Source: Solimonas sp041659605
GTDB taxonomy: Bacteria > Pseudomonadota > Gammaproteobacteria > Nevskiales > Nevskiaceae
Assembly (NCBI GenBank): GCA_041659605.1
Contig: JBAZXW010000006.1
Span: 62,001-126,000, forward strand
DNA length: 64,000 bases
Direction: 5' to 3'
Below the pieces are notes generated by a model, which did not search any database, was not told the DNA's origin, and was given only the letters and a program-made list of their open reading frames with translations. Every line of letters begins with the position of its first letter. Position 1 is the first letter of the stretch. A program made the position numbers and the translations under genes. Shown here piece after piece: positions 43,607 to 53,253 of the stretch.

Positions 43607-46600
43607 TCACCTCTCGATCGTGTAAAGCACGTCGCCGCCGGACACGGTGCCGGTTTCGGTCGACAGCTTGAAGCCGCGGCCGATGTCGTACTGCAGCTTG
43701 AGGCTGTGTCCGGGCAGGAACAGCGACACGCCGTAGCTGATGAACAGCTTGGGCGAGAGGTATTTGCCGATCGTCAACCGTGCCTGGGCGCTGGTCTCGC
43801 CGGGCTTGGCGCCGACCGTGACTTCGTCGACGCCGAGACCCTTGCCGAGGCGCTGCGCCAGCCACTCGCTGCCGGCGAAACCCAGTGACAGCGCGGCGTC
43901 GGCGACCAGCGCGCGATCCGAGGCGCTGCTGGTGCCTTCGTCAAGTGCGCGCCCCAGAACCAGCCATGACAGCTGCCGTTCCTGCGGCATCGCCGGCGTC
44001 GAGAACAGGCTGAACTCGGGCTGCTCGAGCGTGCCGCGCACCAGCACGCCGACGGTGATGTCCTCTCGCGGCTTGCGCGTCGCGCGCAGCTCGACGGCGG
44101 GATCGGTCAGGGCGCCGCCGTTGAACAGCAAGCGTCCGGTTTCGATATTCAGATCCTGGCCGTAGGCCTTGTAACGGCCGCCGACCAGCTGCAACTCACC
44201 GCGCGCACGCGTCGGCACCCCGGGCGCCTCGCGTACCGTCACCGCGCCGGTGAGCTGCGACTTCAGGCCCAGGCCGTCGAAGCGCACGGCGTCGCCGAGC
44301 TTGAGCTGGATGTCGGCGTGCAGACCCAGCCGGCTCCCGGTGCCGACATCGACGCCGCGGCGGACGATGACCTGGTCCGAACTCGGGCCGACGCCCTGCT
44401 CGACGGTCTTGGGCGTGATGTCCGCGCGCGGCACTTCGACGACGCCCTCGGCATGCAGTTCGTCACCCTTGAGCTTGAGCGTCAGCTGTGGAGAGATCCA
44501 GACCTTCGCATCCGGCCGACGCAGCGCCTGGAAACGGTCGCCGGCGACGCGCAGATCGACGCCGCCATCCGCCGCCCACGGGTCGACGCGACCCTCGACG
44601 CTGAGCACGCCGCCGTCGGACCAGGCGCGCGCGCTCAGCGACCACGGCGACGCCGCGGTTCCGGAGAGCGTGGCCTCGACGCGTTCCAGCGTGATGCCGG
44701 GCGTGCGCAGGCGCAGACCGGCATCGGTCACTTCGAGCTTGCCGGCGAGCGCCGGCGCCGCCGGCGTGCCGGACAGTTCGACGCGCCCGTCGAGGCGGCC
44801 GTGCACGCGTTCAAGTTCGGTGTTGAGCACACGCAGCCACGACAGATCGGGAACCTCCGCACGCAGCTCGCCGCTGAGCGCGCGCCGCATGAAGTCGGTG
44901 CCCGGTCCGAGCTGCGCGTCGAGGTACAGGCCACCTTGCTCGAAGGGCAGCGTCGCTTGAGCCGACAAGCCCGATCCGGCTTCCTGCACGGTGAGCCGGC
45001 CTGGCAGCAGGCGCAGCGGCGGAAAGCCGTTGCGCACGATCTGCACGGCGCTGCTGTGCAGGTCGGCGCGCAGATCGCTGAGCCCGCTGCCACCGACATC
45101 CGCATAGCCCTCGCCGTCGACCTGCCCCTGCGCGCGCGCGCCGCCCGGCAGCCAGGGATCGAGCGCGGCGAGCAGGAATCGCTCCAGGCGAAAAGCGATG
45201 CGGCGGCCGCCGTCGACCGGGCGCAGGCCGGCGCAGACGCGCGCAACCTCGGAAGCAAAGCAGGCCGGGTCCAGCTCGACGTCGGGGCCGTCGATGCGCA
45301 GCGCAGTGGCCTCCTCCAAAGTCCACGGCGCCAGGCTGCCGGCACTGAGGCGCGCACTGGTCAGCGTGCCGGTCCACTTGCGCTGCGGCACATCGACGGC
45401 GCCGTCGAGCACAGCGGCGCCGCGCCCCTGCGGCAACGTCGCGTCAAGCGTCAGCCGATGTGCTGCCGCACGTCCGCGCAGGCTCAGCTGCGCCTGCGTG
45501 ATCGGGGTGCTAGTGCCGGCGGCAATGTCGCGCAGCTGCGCGTCGAGTCGCGTGTCGCCGGCCGGATCGACATCGAATGAGGTCGACAACGCCTTCACGC
45601 TGTACGCCTGATAGCGCAACGCATCGGCCTGCAGCGTGCCGGCCGCACGGGGCGCAGTGATCGGGCCGTCCAGGCGCAAGTCCGCGCGCGCGCGGCCGGC
45701 CAGCGGCGCCCAGATCGAGCGCAGATCGGTGCTGTCGAGCTTCGCGTCCAGCGCCAGGGCCGGCCAGACGTCGCCGCGGGCGCTCAGCCGGCTCGACCCC
45801 GACTGCAGCTCGAAGGCCTGCAGGCTCAAGCGCTCGGCCTGGTAACGACCGGTCGCGTCAAGCCGCAGCGGATAGCCATTGAGCTGCGAGTCGTCGAGCG
45901 CGACCGCAAAGCGCACATCCGGGGTCGCGCCGCCGAGCAGGGCCTGCGCGTCGACGCGGCCGCCGATGCGGCCATCGAATTGCGGCAGCCAGTGCTGCGG
46001 TTGCAGGTCGACGAGCCGGCCCTGCAGGTCGAGCCGCAAGGCTTCGGCCCAGCTGAAGGTGGCCTGCGCGTCGAGCGTGCCGTGGCCGCTGTCGAGCAGT
46101 GCGTGCTCGGCAGTCACCTCGTCGAGCGTGCCGCGCCCGCGCGCGTCGAGCTTGAAGCGCTCGCCGGCAGCGGCCAGCGCGCCAGAAACATCAAAGCGCC
46201 AGTCGTCGAAACGACCGGTCCAGTGCAGCGTGCCGCCGTCGCTGTACGCGACGGGATCGCCGCTCAGCGGCCAGCGCAGCGCGCGCCAGAGCAAGCGCAG
46301 ATCGGAGTCGCGGCCATAGCCGAGCCGGCCTTCGAGATCGGCGTCGCCCGGACCCTGCAGGTGCAGCTGCGCGACTTGCAATCCGTCCGGCAGCAGCTGA
46401 GCGGCGCCATCGACCTGCACCGCGCCGATCCAGGGCGTCACTGCGGCCAGGTGCGCCAGGCGTACCGCGTCACCGATCCACGAACCGCTCAGCTGGACCG
46501 CATCGAAGTGCAGCGGTTCGTTGTCGTGTACGCGCAGGTCGAAGCGGCCCAGCGCGAGATCGCGAACGTCCAGCGCCACCGGCAGCCGCGTCAGCGCACC

Positions 46601-46966
46601 GTCGGCACCCGGCGCCGTCTCATCCGGCGTCGCCGGCGTCGGCTTGACGGTGACCAACAGCGTGTCGGCACGCAGGCGCGACACGGCAATGTTCGCCCTC
46701 AGCGCCTGCAGCGGCGACCAGTCGATCTGGACCTGTTCCAGCTCGACGCGCACATAGTCGTCCTCGTAACGGAAACGCTCGAACGCGAGCGGTCCCCACA
46801 GGCGGCCCTCGACGCCTTCCGCGTGGACGAAACCCAAGCGCGCCTCGGCTTCGTCCAGAACCAGCTGCGCGCCGGCCGGCGTGAACAGCACGAACACCAG
46901 CGCACCCACGACGACCGTCAGCGCCAAGCCGGCGAGGTCGCGCAAGATTCTCAGTGCGAGCATCAC
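43607..46966 (-). CDS. tamB: translocation and assembly module inner-membrane protein TamB
   Basis: 1119 residues: one N-terminal membrane anchor (ILRDLAGLALTVVVGALVFVLF), then a long beta-rich periplasmic span with repeating Asp/Leu-rich strands as in AsmA/TamB lipid-transfer proteins. The C-terminal DUF490-type domain ends with VGAKPGETSAQARLTIGKYL, LFISYGVSLFLPGH and TETGTVSGGDVLYTIER. TamB bridges the envelope with TamA. The ATG overlaps the tamA stop by 4 nt (46963-46966). TamB proteins are typically 1100-1400 residues, so the length is normal. Confidence 0.93.
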   Translation of the reverse strand: MMLALRILRDLAGLALTVVVGALVFVLFTPAGAQLVLDEAEARLGFVHAEGVEGRLWGPLAFERFRYEDDYVRVELEQVQIDWSPLQALRANIAVSRLRADTLLVTVKPTPATPDETAPGADGALTRLPVALDVRDLALGRFDLRVHDNEPLHFDAVQLSGSWIGDAVRLAHLAAVTPWIGAVQVDGAAQLLPDGLQVAQLHLQGPGDADLEGRLGYGRDSDLRLLWRALRWPLSGDPVAYSDGGTLHWTGRFDDWRFDVSGALAAAGERFKLDARGRGTLDEVTAEHALLDSGHGTLDAQATFSWAEALRLDLQGRLVDLQPQHWLPQFDGRIGGRVDAQALLGGATPDVRFAVALDDSQLNGYPLRLDATGRYQAERLSLQAFELQSGSSRLSARGDVWPALALDAKLDSTDLRSIWAPLAGRARADLRLDGPITAPRAAGTLQADALRYQAYSVKALSTSFDVDPAGDTRLDAQLRDIAAGTSTPITQAQLSLRGRAAAHRLTLDATLPQGRGAAVLDGAVDVPQRKWTGTLTSARLSAGSLAPWTLEEATALRIDGPDVELDPACFASEVARVCAGLRPVDGGRRIAFRLERFLLAALDPWLPGGARAQGQVDGEGYADVGGSGLSDLRADLHSSAVQIVRNGFPPLRLLPGRLTVQEAGSGLSAQATLPFEQGGLYLDAQLGPGTDFMRRALSGELRAEVPDLSWLRVLNTELERVHGRLDGRVELSGTPAAPALAGKLEVTDAGLRLRTPGITLERVEATLSGTAASPWSLSARAWSDGGVLSVEGRVDPWAADGGVDLRVAGDRFQALRRPDAKVWISPQLTLKLKGDELHAEGVVEVPRADITPKTVEQGVGPSSDQVIVRRGVDVGTGSRLGLHADIQLKLGDAVRFDGLGLKSQLTGAVTVREAPGVPTRARGELQLVGGRYKAYGQDLNIETGRLLFNGGALTDPAVELRATRKPREDITVGVLVRGTLEQPEFSLFSTPAMPQERQLSWLVLGRALDEGTSSASDRALVADAALSLGFAGSEWLAQRLGKGLGVDEVTVGAKPGETSAQARLTIGKYLSPKLFISYGVSLFLPGHSLKLQYDIGRGFKLSTETGTVSGGDVLYTIER

Positions 46967-48705
46967 AGCCCGACCCTCACGCCGATGTGCAGGCGCACGC
47001 CGCCGTCTTCCAGATCGAGCGGATGCGCCAGATCGACCTGCAACGATCCCACCGGCACGCGGTAACGCGCACCGATGCCGACGCCCTGGGACAGCGTCGG
47101 CGTCGGATCATCGTCGGCACCGCCGACGTCGTAGAACAGCGCCGCGCCCCAGTTGTCCCACAGGCGCGTCTCGACTTCCAGGCTCGCGGTTTCGAGGTAC
47201 TTGCCGCCGATCAGATTGCCGTCGGCATCGGTCGGTCCCAGCGACTGGTACTTGTAGCCGCGAACCGACTGGTCGCCACCGGCGAAGAAGCGCTGCGACG
47301 CCGGCAATTCGCGAAAGGCTTCGAGGAAGGTCGCGCCGTATTCGAATCGTCCGAGCACACGGCTGCGCTGGCCCAGCGGCAGCACGCCGCGCAGCACCGC
47401 CTGCGTGCGCAGGAAGCTGGTGCTCGACAGCAGGTTGCGCACGCCGCCGTGGACGTCGGCGAAGATCGTCCAGCCCTTGCGCGCGTAGATCGGATTGTCC
47501 AGCTCGGCGCGGTCCAGCGACAGCCCCGGCGTCAGCAGGTCGGCGGTCTGCACGGTTTCGCCCAGCTCGGATTCTTCGTGCGTGTAGGCGAGGTAAACCT
47601 TGCGCTTCCACTTGCCGGGAATGCGCGACAGGCTCAGCTCGCCGCCCCACTTGCGGCTGTTGCCGCCGTCGGGGAAACGTTCGGTCGCCAGCTCGCCGGC
47701 GAGGCCGATGCTCTCGCCGATGCGGTCGCCCAGCGGAATCCGGTATAGCCCGCGCGCGCTGTTCTTCACCTCCGACAGTCGCGTCTCGACTTCTGCGGTG
47801 TGGCCGCTGCGGTTGAGCCGCCGCAGCTGCACACCGGCGCCAACGCGCGCGCCGGTGTCGGTGCCGTAGCCGACGCCGACGTTGTACAGCGTCCGCGGTC
47901 GCGGCGTCGTGCGGATGACCACCGGTACGACCTGATCCTGCGCCGCGTCGCGCTGCGGCAGCACTTCCAGGGTCTGGAAATAGCCCAGGTCGCTGAGCGC
48001 GAACTGCGTATCGAGCAGACGCTGCGGATCGAAGTACTCGCCGGGCCGGATGCGCACATAGCGTGCGAGGAGTTCGGCATCGACGATGTCCTGCTCGATG
48101 CTCAGCGCGCCGAAGCGATAGCGCGGGCCGCTGTCGAACTCGAGCGCGACCTGCGCGAGATTGTCGTCGGCCAGCACGCGCAGTTCCGCACGTGTGAACT
48201 TCGCGTCAAGAAAGCCGGCGGCATAGGCGGCGGCGGCCAGCTGCGTCTTGGCCGCCTCGTAGTCGGCGTGCAGAAGGACCGCTCCCGGGCGCAGGCGCCG
48301 CAGAATCGCATCGCGCAGCGGCGCGAGCAGCTCGGCACCCTCGCCGCGCAGATCGAGCGCAACCTGGTCCAGATGCGTCACCGGTCCGGCCGTGACCCGG
48401 TAGCGCGCGACCCAGTCCGGCGCCTGCCCCTGCAAGCTGCCGTCGATCTCCGGGTTGTAGTAGCCGAAAGGCTGCACGGCGGCGCGGATATCGGCCTCGG
48501 CCTCATGGTGCAGCGCCTCGACCAGCGCCTGGTCGAGGTCGCCGCGCCCGCGCTGCACCGCGATGCCCAGGCGCAGCTCGACGTTCTGGCGCAGCTTCGC
48601 GTCGAGCCCATCGACCTTCACGTCAACGCCGGCCCACGCCGATTGAAACAGCAGCCCTGCGGCCATGATCGGCCAGGCCCACGTTGCGTACGGAGAGACG
48701 GACAT
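46963..48705 (-). CDS. tamA: translocation and assembly module outer-membrane protein TamA
   Basis: 580 residues. Signal peptide (WPIMAAGLLFQSAWA), three POTRA-type domains (30-270), then an Omp85 beta-barrel with the motif RFFAGGDQSVRGYKYQSLGP and a final strand GGVRLHIGVRVGL. TamA works with TamB in autotransporter assembly and phospholipid transport. The start is the first Met, 86 bp from the divergent glutathione S-transferase-like gene. tamA-tamB is a coupled operon. Confidence 0.94.
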   Translation of the reverse strand: MSVSPYATWAWPIMAAGLLFQSAWAGVDVKVDGLDAKLRQNVELRLGIAVQRGRGDLDQALVEALHHEAEADIRAAVQPFGYYNPEIDGSLQGQAPDWVARYRVTAGPVTHLDQVALDLRGEGAELLAPLRDAILRRLRPGAVLLHADYEAAKTQLAAAAYAAGFLDAKFTRAELRVLADDNLAQVALEFDSGPRYRFGALSIEQDIVDAELLARYVRIRPGEYFDPQRLLDTQFALSDLGYFQTLEVLPQRDAAQDQVVPVVIRTTPRPRTLYNVGVGYGTDTGARVGAGVQLRRLNRSGHTAEVETRLSEVKNSARGLYRIPLGDRIGESIGLAGELATERFPDGGNSRKWGGELSLSRIPGKWKRKVYLAYTHEESELGETVQTADLLTPGLSLDRAELDNPIYARKGWTIFADVHGGVRNLLSSTSFLRTQAVLRGVLPLGQRSRVLGRFEYGATFLEAFRELPASQRFFAGGDQSVRGYKYQSLGPTDADGNLIGGKYLETASLEVETRLWDNWGAALFYDVGGADDDPTPTLSQGVGIGARYRVPVGSLQVDLAHPLDLEDGGVRLHIGVRVGL

Positions 48706-48791
48706 CGACTAGGGGATCGGGTATTCGGAGCAGCCGTGATCTCCGCTATTATCGTCCAAGCCGCGCAGCCGCCTCCCCACCGGTACGAAGC

Positions 48792-49718
48792 ATGAGCAGC
48801 CTGACCCTATTCATCGGCAGCAAGAACCTGTCGTCCTGGTCGCTGCGCCCGTGGCTGTTGCTCAAGCACCACGGCCTGGCCTTCAGGGAAGTGCTGATCG
48901 ACCTGTACCGGCCCGACACGCGCTCGCGCATCCTCGAACATTCGCCCAGCGGCCGTGTTCCGGCGCTGCTGCATGGCTCGGTCCGCGTCTGGGAGTCGCT
49001 GGCGATCTGCGAATACGCCGCCGAGACCTTCGCGCTGCCCGGCGCCTGGCCCATGGATCCGGCCGCGCGCGCGTTCGCACGTTCGATTGCGTCGGAAATG
49101 CACGGCGGCTTCGCCGACTTGCGCAAGGAGCTGAACTTCAACGCGACGCGCGACCCGGCGCCGCTCGCCGTCTCCGCCGCTGCGCAGGCCGATATCGACC
49201 GCATCTGTGCGATCTGGTGCGAGGCGCGCAGCCGCTTCGGCTGGCAGGGCGAGTGGTTGTTCGGCGCTTTCGGTATTGCCGACGCGATGTTCGCGCCGGT
49301 GGCGCTGCGCTTCACGGCCTATGCGGTGAAGCTCGGACGCACTGAGCAGGAATACGTGCAGCGCGTGCTCGCGCATCCGGCGCTGCAGCAGTGGATCGAG
49401 GCCGCGGCGATGGAAACTCCGCCGCCGCGCGAAGAGCCGGTCGCGGCCGCGCCGGTCAAGCCGGGCGTCGCCAAGCCCGAGGTCGCCGCGGCGGCGGCGG
49501 CGCCGCCACCGGCGGCAATCGAGCAGCAGCCGGCCGAGCAAAAGCCGGCGGCCGCGGAACCGGCAAAAGCTGCGGAAGACGACATCGGCGACGACGAACT
49601 GCCACCGACGCCGGTCCGCTCCGCGACCAAGGCCGCTGCCGGCGACAGCCGCAAGCCCCAGGAATCCAAACCAGGCGCGCCGTCGCGCGTACGCTCGGTG
49701 ATCCTGCCGTCGGACTGA
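48792..49718 (+). CDS. glutathione S-transferase-like protein with long Ala/Pro-rich tail
   Basis: 308 residues. The GST fold covers about 1-210: LFIGSKNLSSWSLRPWLLLK is the N-terminal thioredoxin-like strand/helix with the Ser-rich active-site region, GRVPALLHGSVRVWESLAICEYAAE the thiol/Ser and cis-Pro region, and the C-domain follows. From about 215 the protein is low-complexity Pro/Ala/Glu sequence with an acidic patch (EDDIGDDEL) and a basic end, which is unusual for a GST. The tail may bind a partner or be disordered. ATG 48792 is the first start in the GST frame. Confidence 0.82.
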   Translation: MSSLTLFIGSKNLSSWSLRPWLLLKHHGLAFREVLIDLYRPDTRSRILEHSPSGRVPALLHGSVRVWESLAICEYAAETFALPGAWPMDPAARAFARSIASEMHGGFADLRKELNFNATRDPAPLAVSAAAQADIDRICAIWCEARSRFGWQGEWLFGAFGIADAMFAPVALRFTAYAVKLGRTEQEYVQRVLAHPALQQWIEAAAMETPPPREEPVAAAPVKPGVAKPEVAAAAAAPPPAAIEQQPAEQKPAAAEPAKAAEDDIGDDELPPTPVRSATKAAAGDSRKPQESKPGAPSRVRSVILPSD

Positions 49719-49729
49719 ATCAAGCGGAC

Positions 49730-49756
49730 GTTGGGCATCGCTGCGCTCAGCCCAAC
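49730..49756. repeat. dispersed intergenic repeat, copy 2
   Basis: GTTGGGC at 49730-49736 and GCCCAAC at 49750-49756 flank the core ATCGCTGCGCTCA. The element sits between the convergent genes at 49718 and 49771. Same core as the repeat at 56631-56712, in reverse orientation to its left arm. Confidence 0.6.
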
Positions 49757-49770
49757 CGACGGTGACTCAA

Positions 49771-50523
49771 TCAGGCCGGGCTTGCGCGCCGGCGGTGCAG
49801 GCCGTACATGCGCCGCACCCAGGCCGTGCCCGGATGGTCGCGCCAGCGGTCGAGCCAGCGTTGCAGGCCGCGCGGATACGGCTGCGGCGCCACCGCCGGA
49901 TACTCCGGCGCCAGCGCGGTCAGGAACAGCACGCTCGCCGCGCTCAGGTCAGCGAGGCTGAAGCGGTCGCCGACCAGGTAGTCGCGGTCGCGTATCCGCT
50001 CGGCCACCCAGTCCAGCGCCTCCTGCGTCGCCGCCCGCCCCTGCTCGGCGCGCGCCGCGGTGATGCCCATGTCGGCGCGCATCACCGGGCGCACGAACAA
50101 CGGAAAGCTGGCGACGTAAGCGGCACGCAGCAACGGCGAGAACGGCTGCGCCCACAGTCGCGCCATGTAGGTGCCATGCGGCAACAGGTCGTGGAAGGCG
50201 GCGAGACGCACTTGCGGACCGTAGTCCTCGGCAAAGCGACGCACGATCAGCCAGGCATCGTCGCGCAGCAGGGCGTCGTCCGGCAGCAGCGGACGTTGCG
50301 GATGGCGCGCTTCGAGGTCGGCGAGGATGTTGAGCGACTGGGTCAGCACGCGGCCGCCGTCGCGCAGGACCGGCACCGTCTTCTGACCGAAGCGCGGCAA
50401 CAACTGCACGACGTGCGGCCCCGGTAACAGGTCGCGCGTGCGGTAGGCGATGCCCTTGTGATCGAGCATCCAGCGCACCAGCTCCGGATACATCGAGAAG
50501 TTGAACTGCCACAGCTCGATCAC
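49771..50523 (-). CDS. glutathione S-transferase family protein
   Basis: About 250 residues with a GTG start at 50523 that overlaps the TraB stop. LWQFNFSMYPELVRWMLDHKG is the N-terminal GST active-site strand; KTVPVLRDGGRVLTQSLNILADLE is the cis-Pro and Ser region. The C-terminal helical domain has DRDYLVGDRFSLADLSAASVLF, the usual capping motif of GSTs. It is the last gene of a coupled ttcA-traB-gst set. The substrate is unknown. Confidence 0.87.
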   Translation of the reverse strand: MIELWQFNFSMYPELVRWMLDHKGIAYRTRDLLPGPHVVQLLPRFGQKTVPVLRDGGRVLTQSLNILADLEARHPQRPLLPDDALLRDDAWLIVRRFAEDYGPQVRLAAFHDLLPHGTYMARLWAQPFSPLLRAAYVASFPLFVRPVMRADMGITAARAEQGRAATQEALDWVAERIRDRDYLVGDRFSLADLSAASVLFLTALAPEYPAVAPQPYPRGLQRWLDRWRDHPGTAWVRRMYGLHRRRASPA

Positions 50524-51428
50524 GGCCGATCCTCCACCGCCGCCACCTCGAATCCGTCGCTGCGCAGTTGATCGATCAAGCCGTCGACACCGACCCAGTG
50601 CGCGGCGCCGACGATCACCAGCAGCGGCACGTCGCCGCGCAGCCGCGCGGCGAGCGGCGCGCGCCAGGCACGGTTGCGTTCGCCGATCAGACGCGCATAG
50701 GCCTGCGGATGCTCGCGGCGCAGCTCGTCGCCCAGCTCGGCCATCGCGGCCACGTCGTCGGTCCGCCAGGCGCGCAATAACTGCTCCGGGCCCTCGCGCG
50801 GATCGTCGAGTTCTTCCAGCGTCGCGTCGAGCAGGGCGCGGCCCAGCGCATCCGGGATCCCGGTCAGCAGGCGCAGGTGCTCGGCCGGCGGTTCCAGCCA
50901 GGTCACGTCTTTGCGCTCGGCGCGGGCGCGCGCGTAGAAGTGCGCGTCGATGCCGCGGTCCGGCGTGAAGTCCGCACGCAGGAAGGCGCTCATCTCCAGC
51001 GTCAGCGCGCAGAACCAGGCGCGCAGCGCATCGCAGACGCCGTCGGCCAGCCCCAGTCGACGCGCCTGCCGTCCGACTTCGCCATAGGTCCTGGGCGGCA
51101 GCAGCTCGCGCATCGGCCGCTCGGCGCGCGCCGCGGCGCTCAGCGTCGCGCGGGCGCCGGCGTCTTCCAGGATCGCGGGATCGGTTTCGAAGACCAGACG
51201 CTGCGCGTGGTCGTAGGCGCGGTCGAGCGCCGCCGGCAGCGGATACGCCGAGGCCGGCAGCATGTGGATCGAACCGAGCAGGAAGTGGGTTGTCGTGGGG
51301 GTCGCATGCTCGCCGCGCACCTGCCACAGGAACGGCGCCGTCGAGAGCACTGTCGGCTGGGCAGTCAACTGGCCCGCCGCCGCGGGCAGCGCGAGCACCG
51401 CCGCGACGCAAGCGGCGCAGCGGATCAC
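50520..51428 (-). CDS. TraB/GumN-family protein
   Basis: About 302 residues from a GTG start (51428) that overlaps the ttcA stop. Signal peptide CVAAVLALPAAAG, then the TraB signature FLLGSIHMLPASAYPLP near the start, the second acidic block (FETDPAILED), ERNRAW, and the end VIVGAAHWVGVDGLIDQL. The conserved GxxH and GAxH motifs suggest a metal-dependent peptidase-like fold, but no function is proven for bacterial members. It lies between ttcA and the GST gene in one operon. Confidence 0.87.
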   Translation of the reverse strand: MIRCAACVAAVLALPAAAGQLTAQPTVLSTAPFLWQVRGEHATPTTTHFLLGSIHMLPASAYPLPAALDRAYDHAQRLVFETDPAILEDAGARATLSAAARAERPMRELLPPRTYGEVGRQARRLGLADGVCDALRAWFCALTLEMSAFLRADFTPDRGIDAHFYARARAERKDVTWLEPPAEHLRLLTGIPDALGRALLDATLEELDDPREGPEQLLRAWRTDDVAAMAELGDELRREHPQAYARLIGERNRAWRAPLAARLRGDVPLLVIVGAAHWVGVDGLIDQLRSDGFEVAAVEDRP

Positions 51429-52330
51429 TCCGCCTTGTCCGCAATCAGCCAGTCGGAAGCCGCGCGCGCGTCGCCGCCGAGGCCGGCGAAGTCGAACAGC
51501 TTCGGGTCGGCGAGCTGCGACGGCGCGACGTTGGTCAACGCGGCGAAGGCCTGCTCGATGCGCGCCGGGTGCTCGCGCTCCCAGGCATCCATCATCCTGC
51601 GCACCTGCTTGCGCTGCAGTTGCTCCTGCGAGCCGCACAGGTTGCAGGGAATGATCGGGAAAGCCTTCTGCTCCGCGTAGGCGACGATGTCGCGCTCGCG
51701 GCAGTAGGCCAGCGGCCGGATGACGACGTTGCGGCCGTCGTCGGACAGCAGCTTGGGCGGCATCGCCGCGAGCTTGCCGCCGTGGAACAGGTTGAGAAAG
51801 AAGGTCGCGACGATGTCGTCCTTGTGATGACCGAGCGCGATCTTGGTGAAGCCCTGCTCCTGCGCGTAGCTGTACAGCGCGCCGCGGCGCAGGCGCGAAC
51901 ACAGCGAGCACATGGTCTTGCCTTCCGGGATCACGCGCTTGACCACCGAGTAGGTGTCCTGCTCGAGAATGCGGAAGGGCACGCCGCGCGCCTTCAGGTA
52001 ATCCGGCAGCACGTGCTCGGGAAAGTCCGGCTGCTTCTGATCGAGGTTGACCGCGACCAGCTCGAACTTCACCGGCGCCTTGGCCTGCAGTTGCAGCAGC
52101 AGGTCGAGCATCGTGTAGCTGTCTTTTCCGCCGGACAGGCAGACCATCACGCGATCGCCGTCGACGATCATGTTGTAGTCCATGATCGCCTGGCCGACCT
52201 GGCGGCGCAGGCGCTTGGCGAGCTTGTTCGACTCGATGCGCGTGCGCGCCTCCGGCTCGGTGGCGGCACGCAGGTCGGGGAGCGGCCCAGTAATACCAGT
52301 AATAGGTGCTTCAGCAGCGGTAACGGACAT
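51425..52330 (-). CDS. ttcA: tRNA 2-thiocytidine synthetase TtcA
   Basis: About 301 residues. PP-loop ATPase motif LSGGKDSYTMLDLL (ATP pyrophosphatase), then two Cys pairs for an Fe-S cluster, CSLCSRLRRGALY and CNLCGSQEQLQRKQ. TtcA thiolates C32 of certain tRNAs. The start ATG 52330 follows a GTG two codons earlier; both are possible. It is the first gene of the ttcA-traB-gst set. Confidence 0.96.
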   Translation of the reverse strand: MSVTAAEAPITGITGPLPDLRAATEPEARTRIESNKLAKRLRRQVGQAIMDYNMIVDGDRVMVCLSGGKDSYTMLDLLLQLQAKAPVKFELVAVNLDQKQPDFPEHVLPDYLKARGVPFRILEQDTYSVVKRVIPEGKTMCSLCSRLRRGALYSYAQEQGFTKIALGHHKDDIVATFFLNLFHGGKLAAMPPKLLSDDGRNVVIRPLAYCRERDIVAYAEQKAFPIIPCNLCGSQEQLQRKQVRRMMDAWEREHPARIEQAFAALTNVAPSQLADPKLFDFAGLGGDARAASDWLIADKAE

Positions 52331-52374
52331 CGGCACAGCCTGGATACGGAAGGTCGCTATTCTCGCATGCGTTG

Positions 52375-53253
52375 CTACCGCGGGTCCGGCGGCGGCAGCT
52401 CGTCGCGGACACGCAGGAAGCGGGCGAAGCGCGGCACACCGGCCTCGGTGCTGCCGTTGTAGCGGTAGGTCACCCAGGTTTCCAGCGGCGGCGGCTCGCG
52501 GCGTTGCGCGTCGCTCAGCCCGCTGCCCAGTTCGAAGCGCAGGCCGTCAGCGCGTTCGACAACCAGCGCGCCGACCTGGTCGGTGTACTTGCCGGCGCCC
52601 GGCTGATAGGCGACGACGCGTGCTTCGGCATCGTCGTAGGTCTTGAGCTTGAGCAGATCGTCCGTGCGCCGCGCCTGGTAGTGCGAATCGGCGCGGTGCA
52701 GCATCAGGCCTTCGCCGCCGGCGGCAACGACTTCGGCGAGCCGGGCGTCGAGCGCCGCGCGGCTGTCGAGGCGGAACTGTTCCACGGTATGCAGTGATGC
52801 GCTGCCGACCGCGGCGACCCGCAGTTTGAGCTGCGCGAGGCGCTCGTCGAACACGCCCGGATGCGTGGGCAGGTCGAACACCATGTAGCGCACGGCGCGC
52901 CACGCCGCGTCGTCCGGCACCGCGTCGCGCACGGTCGCGCTCAAGGTCTCGAACTGACCGCGGCCGGACCACAGTTCGCCGTCCAGCGGCTGCGCGGGCC
53001 AGCCGGCGGTGAACCAGGCCGGTGCGTGGACCGGATGGCCGCCGCGCGTGATCAACTGGTGGCCGTCCCAGTACGCACGCACGCCGTCGAGCTTTTCGCT
53101 GACCCAGTAGTCGCGCGGTTCGATGTCGGCCGTATACGACTTCGCCAGCATCAGCGCCGGCGGCTCGGTTGCGCCGACGCTGCCGCAGACCAGCGCCAGC
53201 AGCGCCAGGCCGGCGAGGCCGGCGCAACCGCGACTCAACTCACACACCCGCAC
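52375..53253 (-). CDS. periplasmic ATP-dependent DNA ligase (LigE type)
   Basis: 292 residues. An N-terminal signal-like sequence (LAGLALLALVCGSVGA) precedes the minimal ligase core: nucleotidyltransferase motif I EKLDGVRA with Lys at about 54, motif III DLPTHPGVFDERLAQL, motif IV EGLMLHR and motif V LLKLKTYDD, then a short OB domain. LigE enzymes are small exported ATP ligases of Proteobacteria associated with DNA uptake. No LigD-like domains are present, so it is not an NHEJ ligase. The gene overlaps the POT transporter by 14 nt, which suggests cotranscription. Confidence 0.88.
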   Translation of the reverse strand: MRVCELSRGCAGLAGLALLALVCGSVGATEPPALMLAKSYTADIEPRDYWVSEKLDGVRAYWDGHQLITRGGHPVHAPAWFTAGWPAQPLDGELWSGRGQFETLSATVRDAVPDDAAWRAVRYMVFDLPTHPGVFDERLAQLKLRVAAVGSASLHTVEQFRLDSRAALDARLAEVVAAGGEGLMLHRADSHYQARRTDDLLKLKTYDDAEARVVAYQPGAGKYTDQVGALVVERADGLRFELGSGLSDAQRREPPPLETWVTYRYNGSTEAGVPRFARFLRVRDELPPPDPR

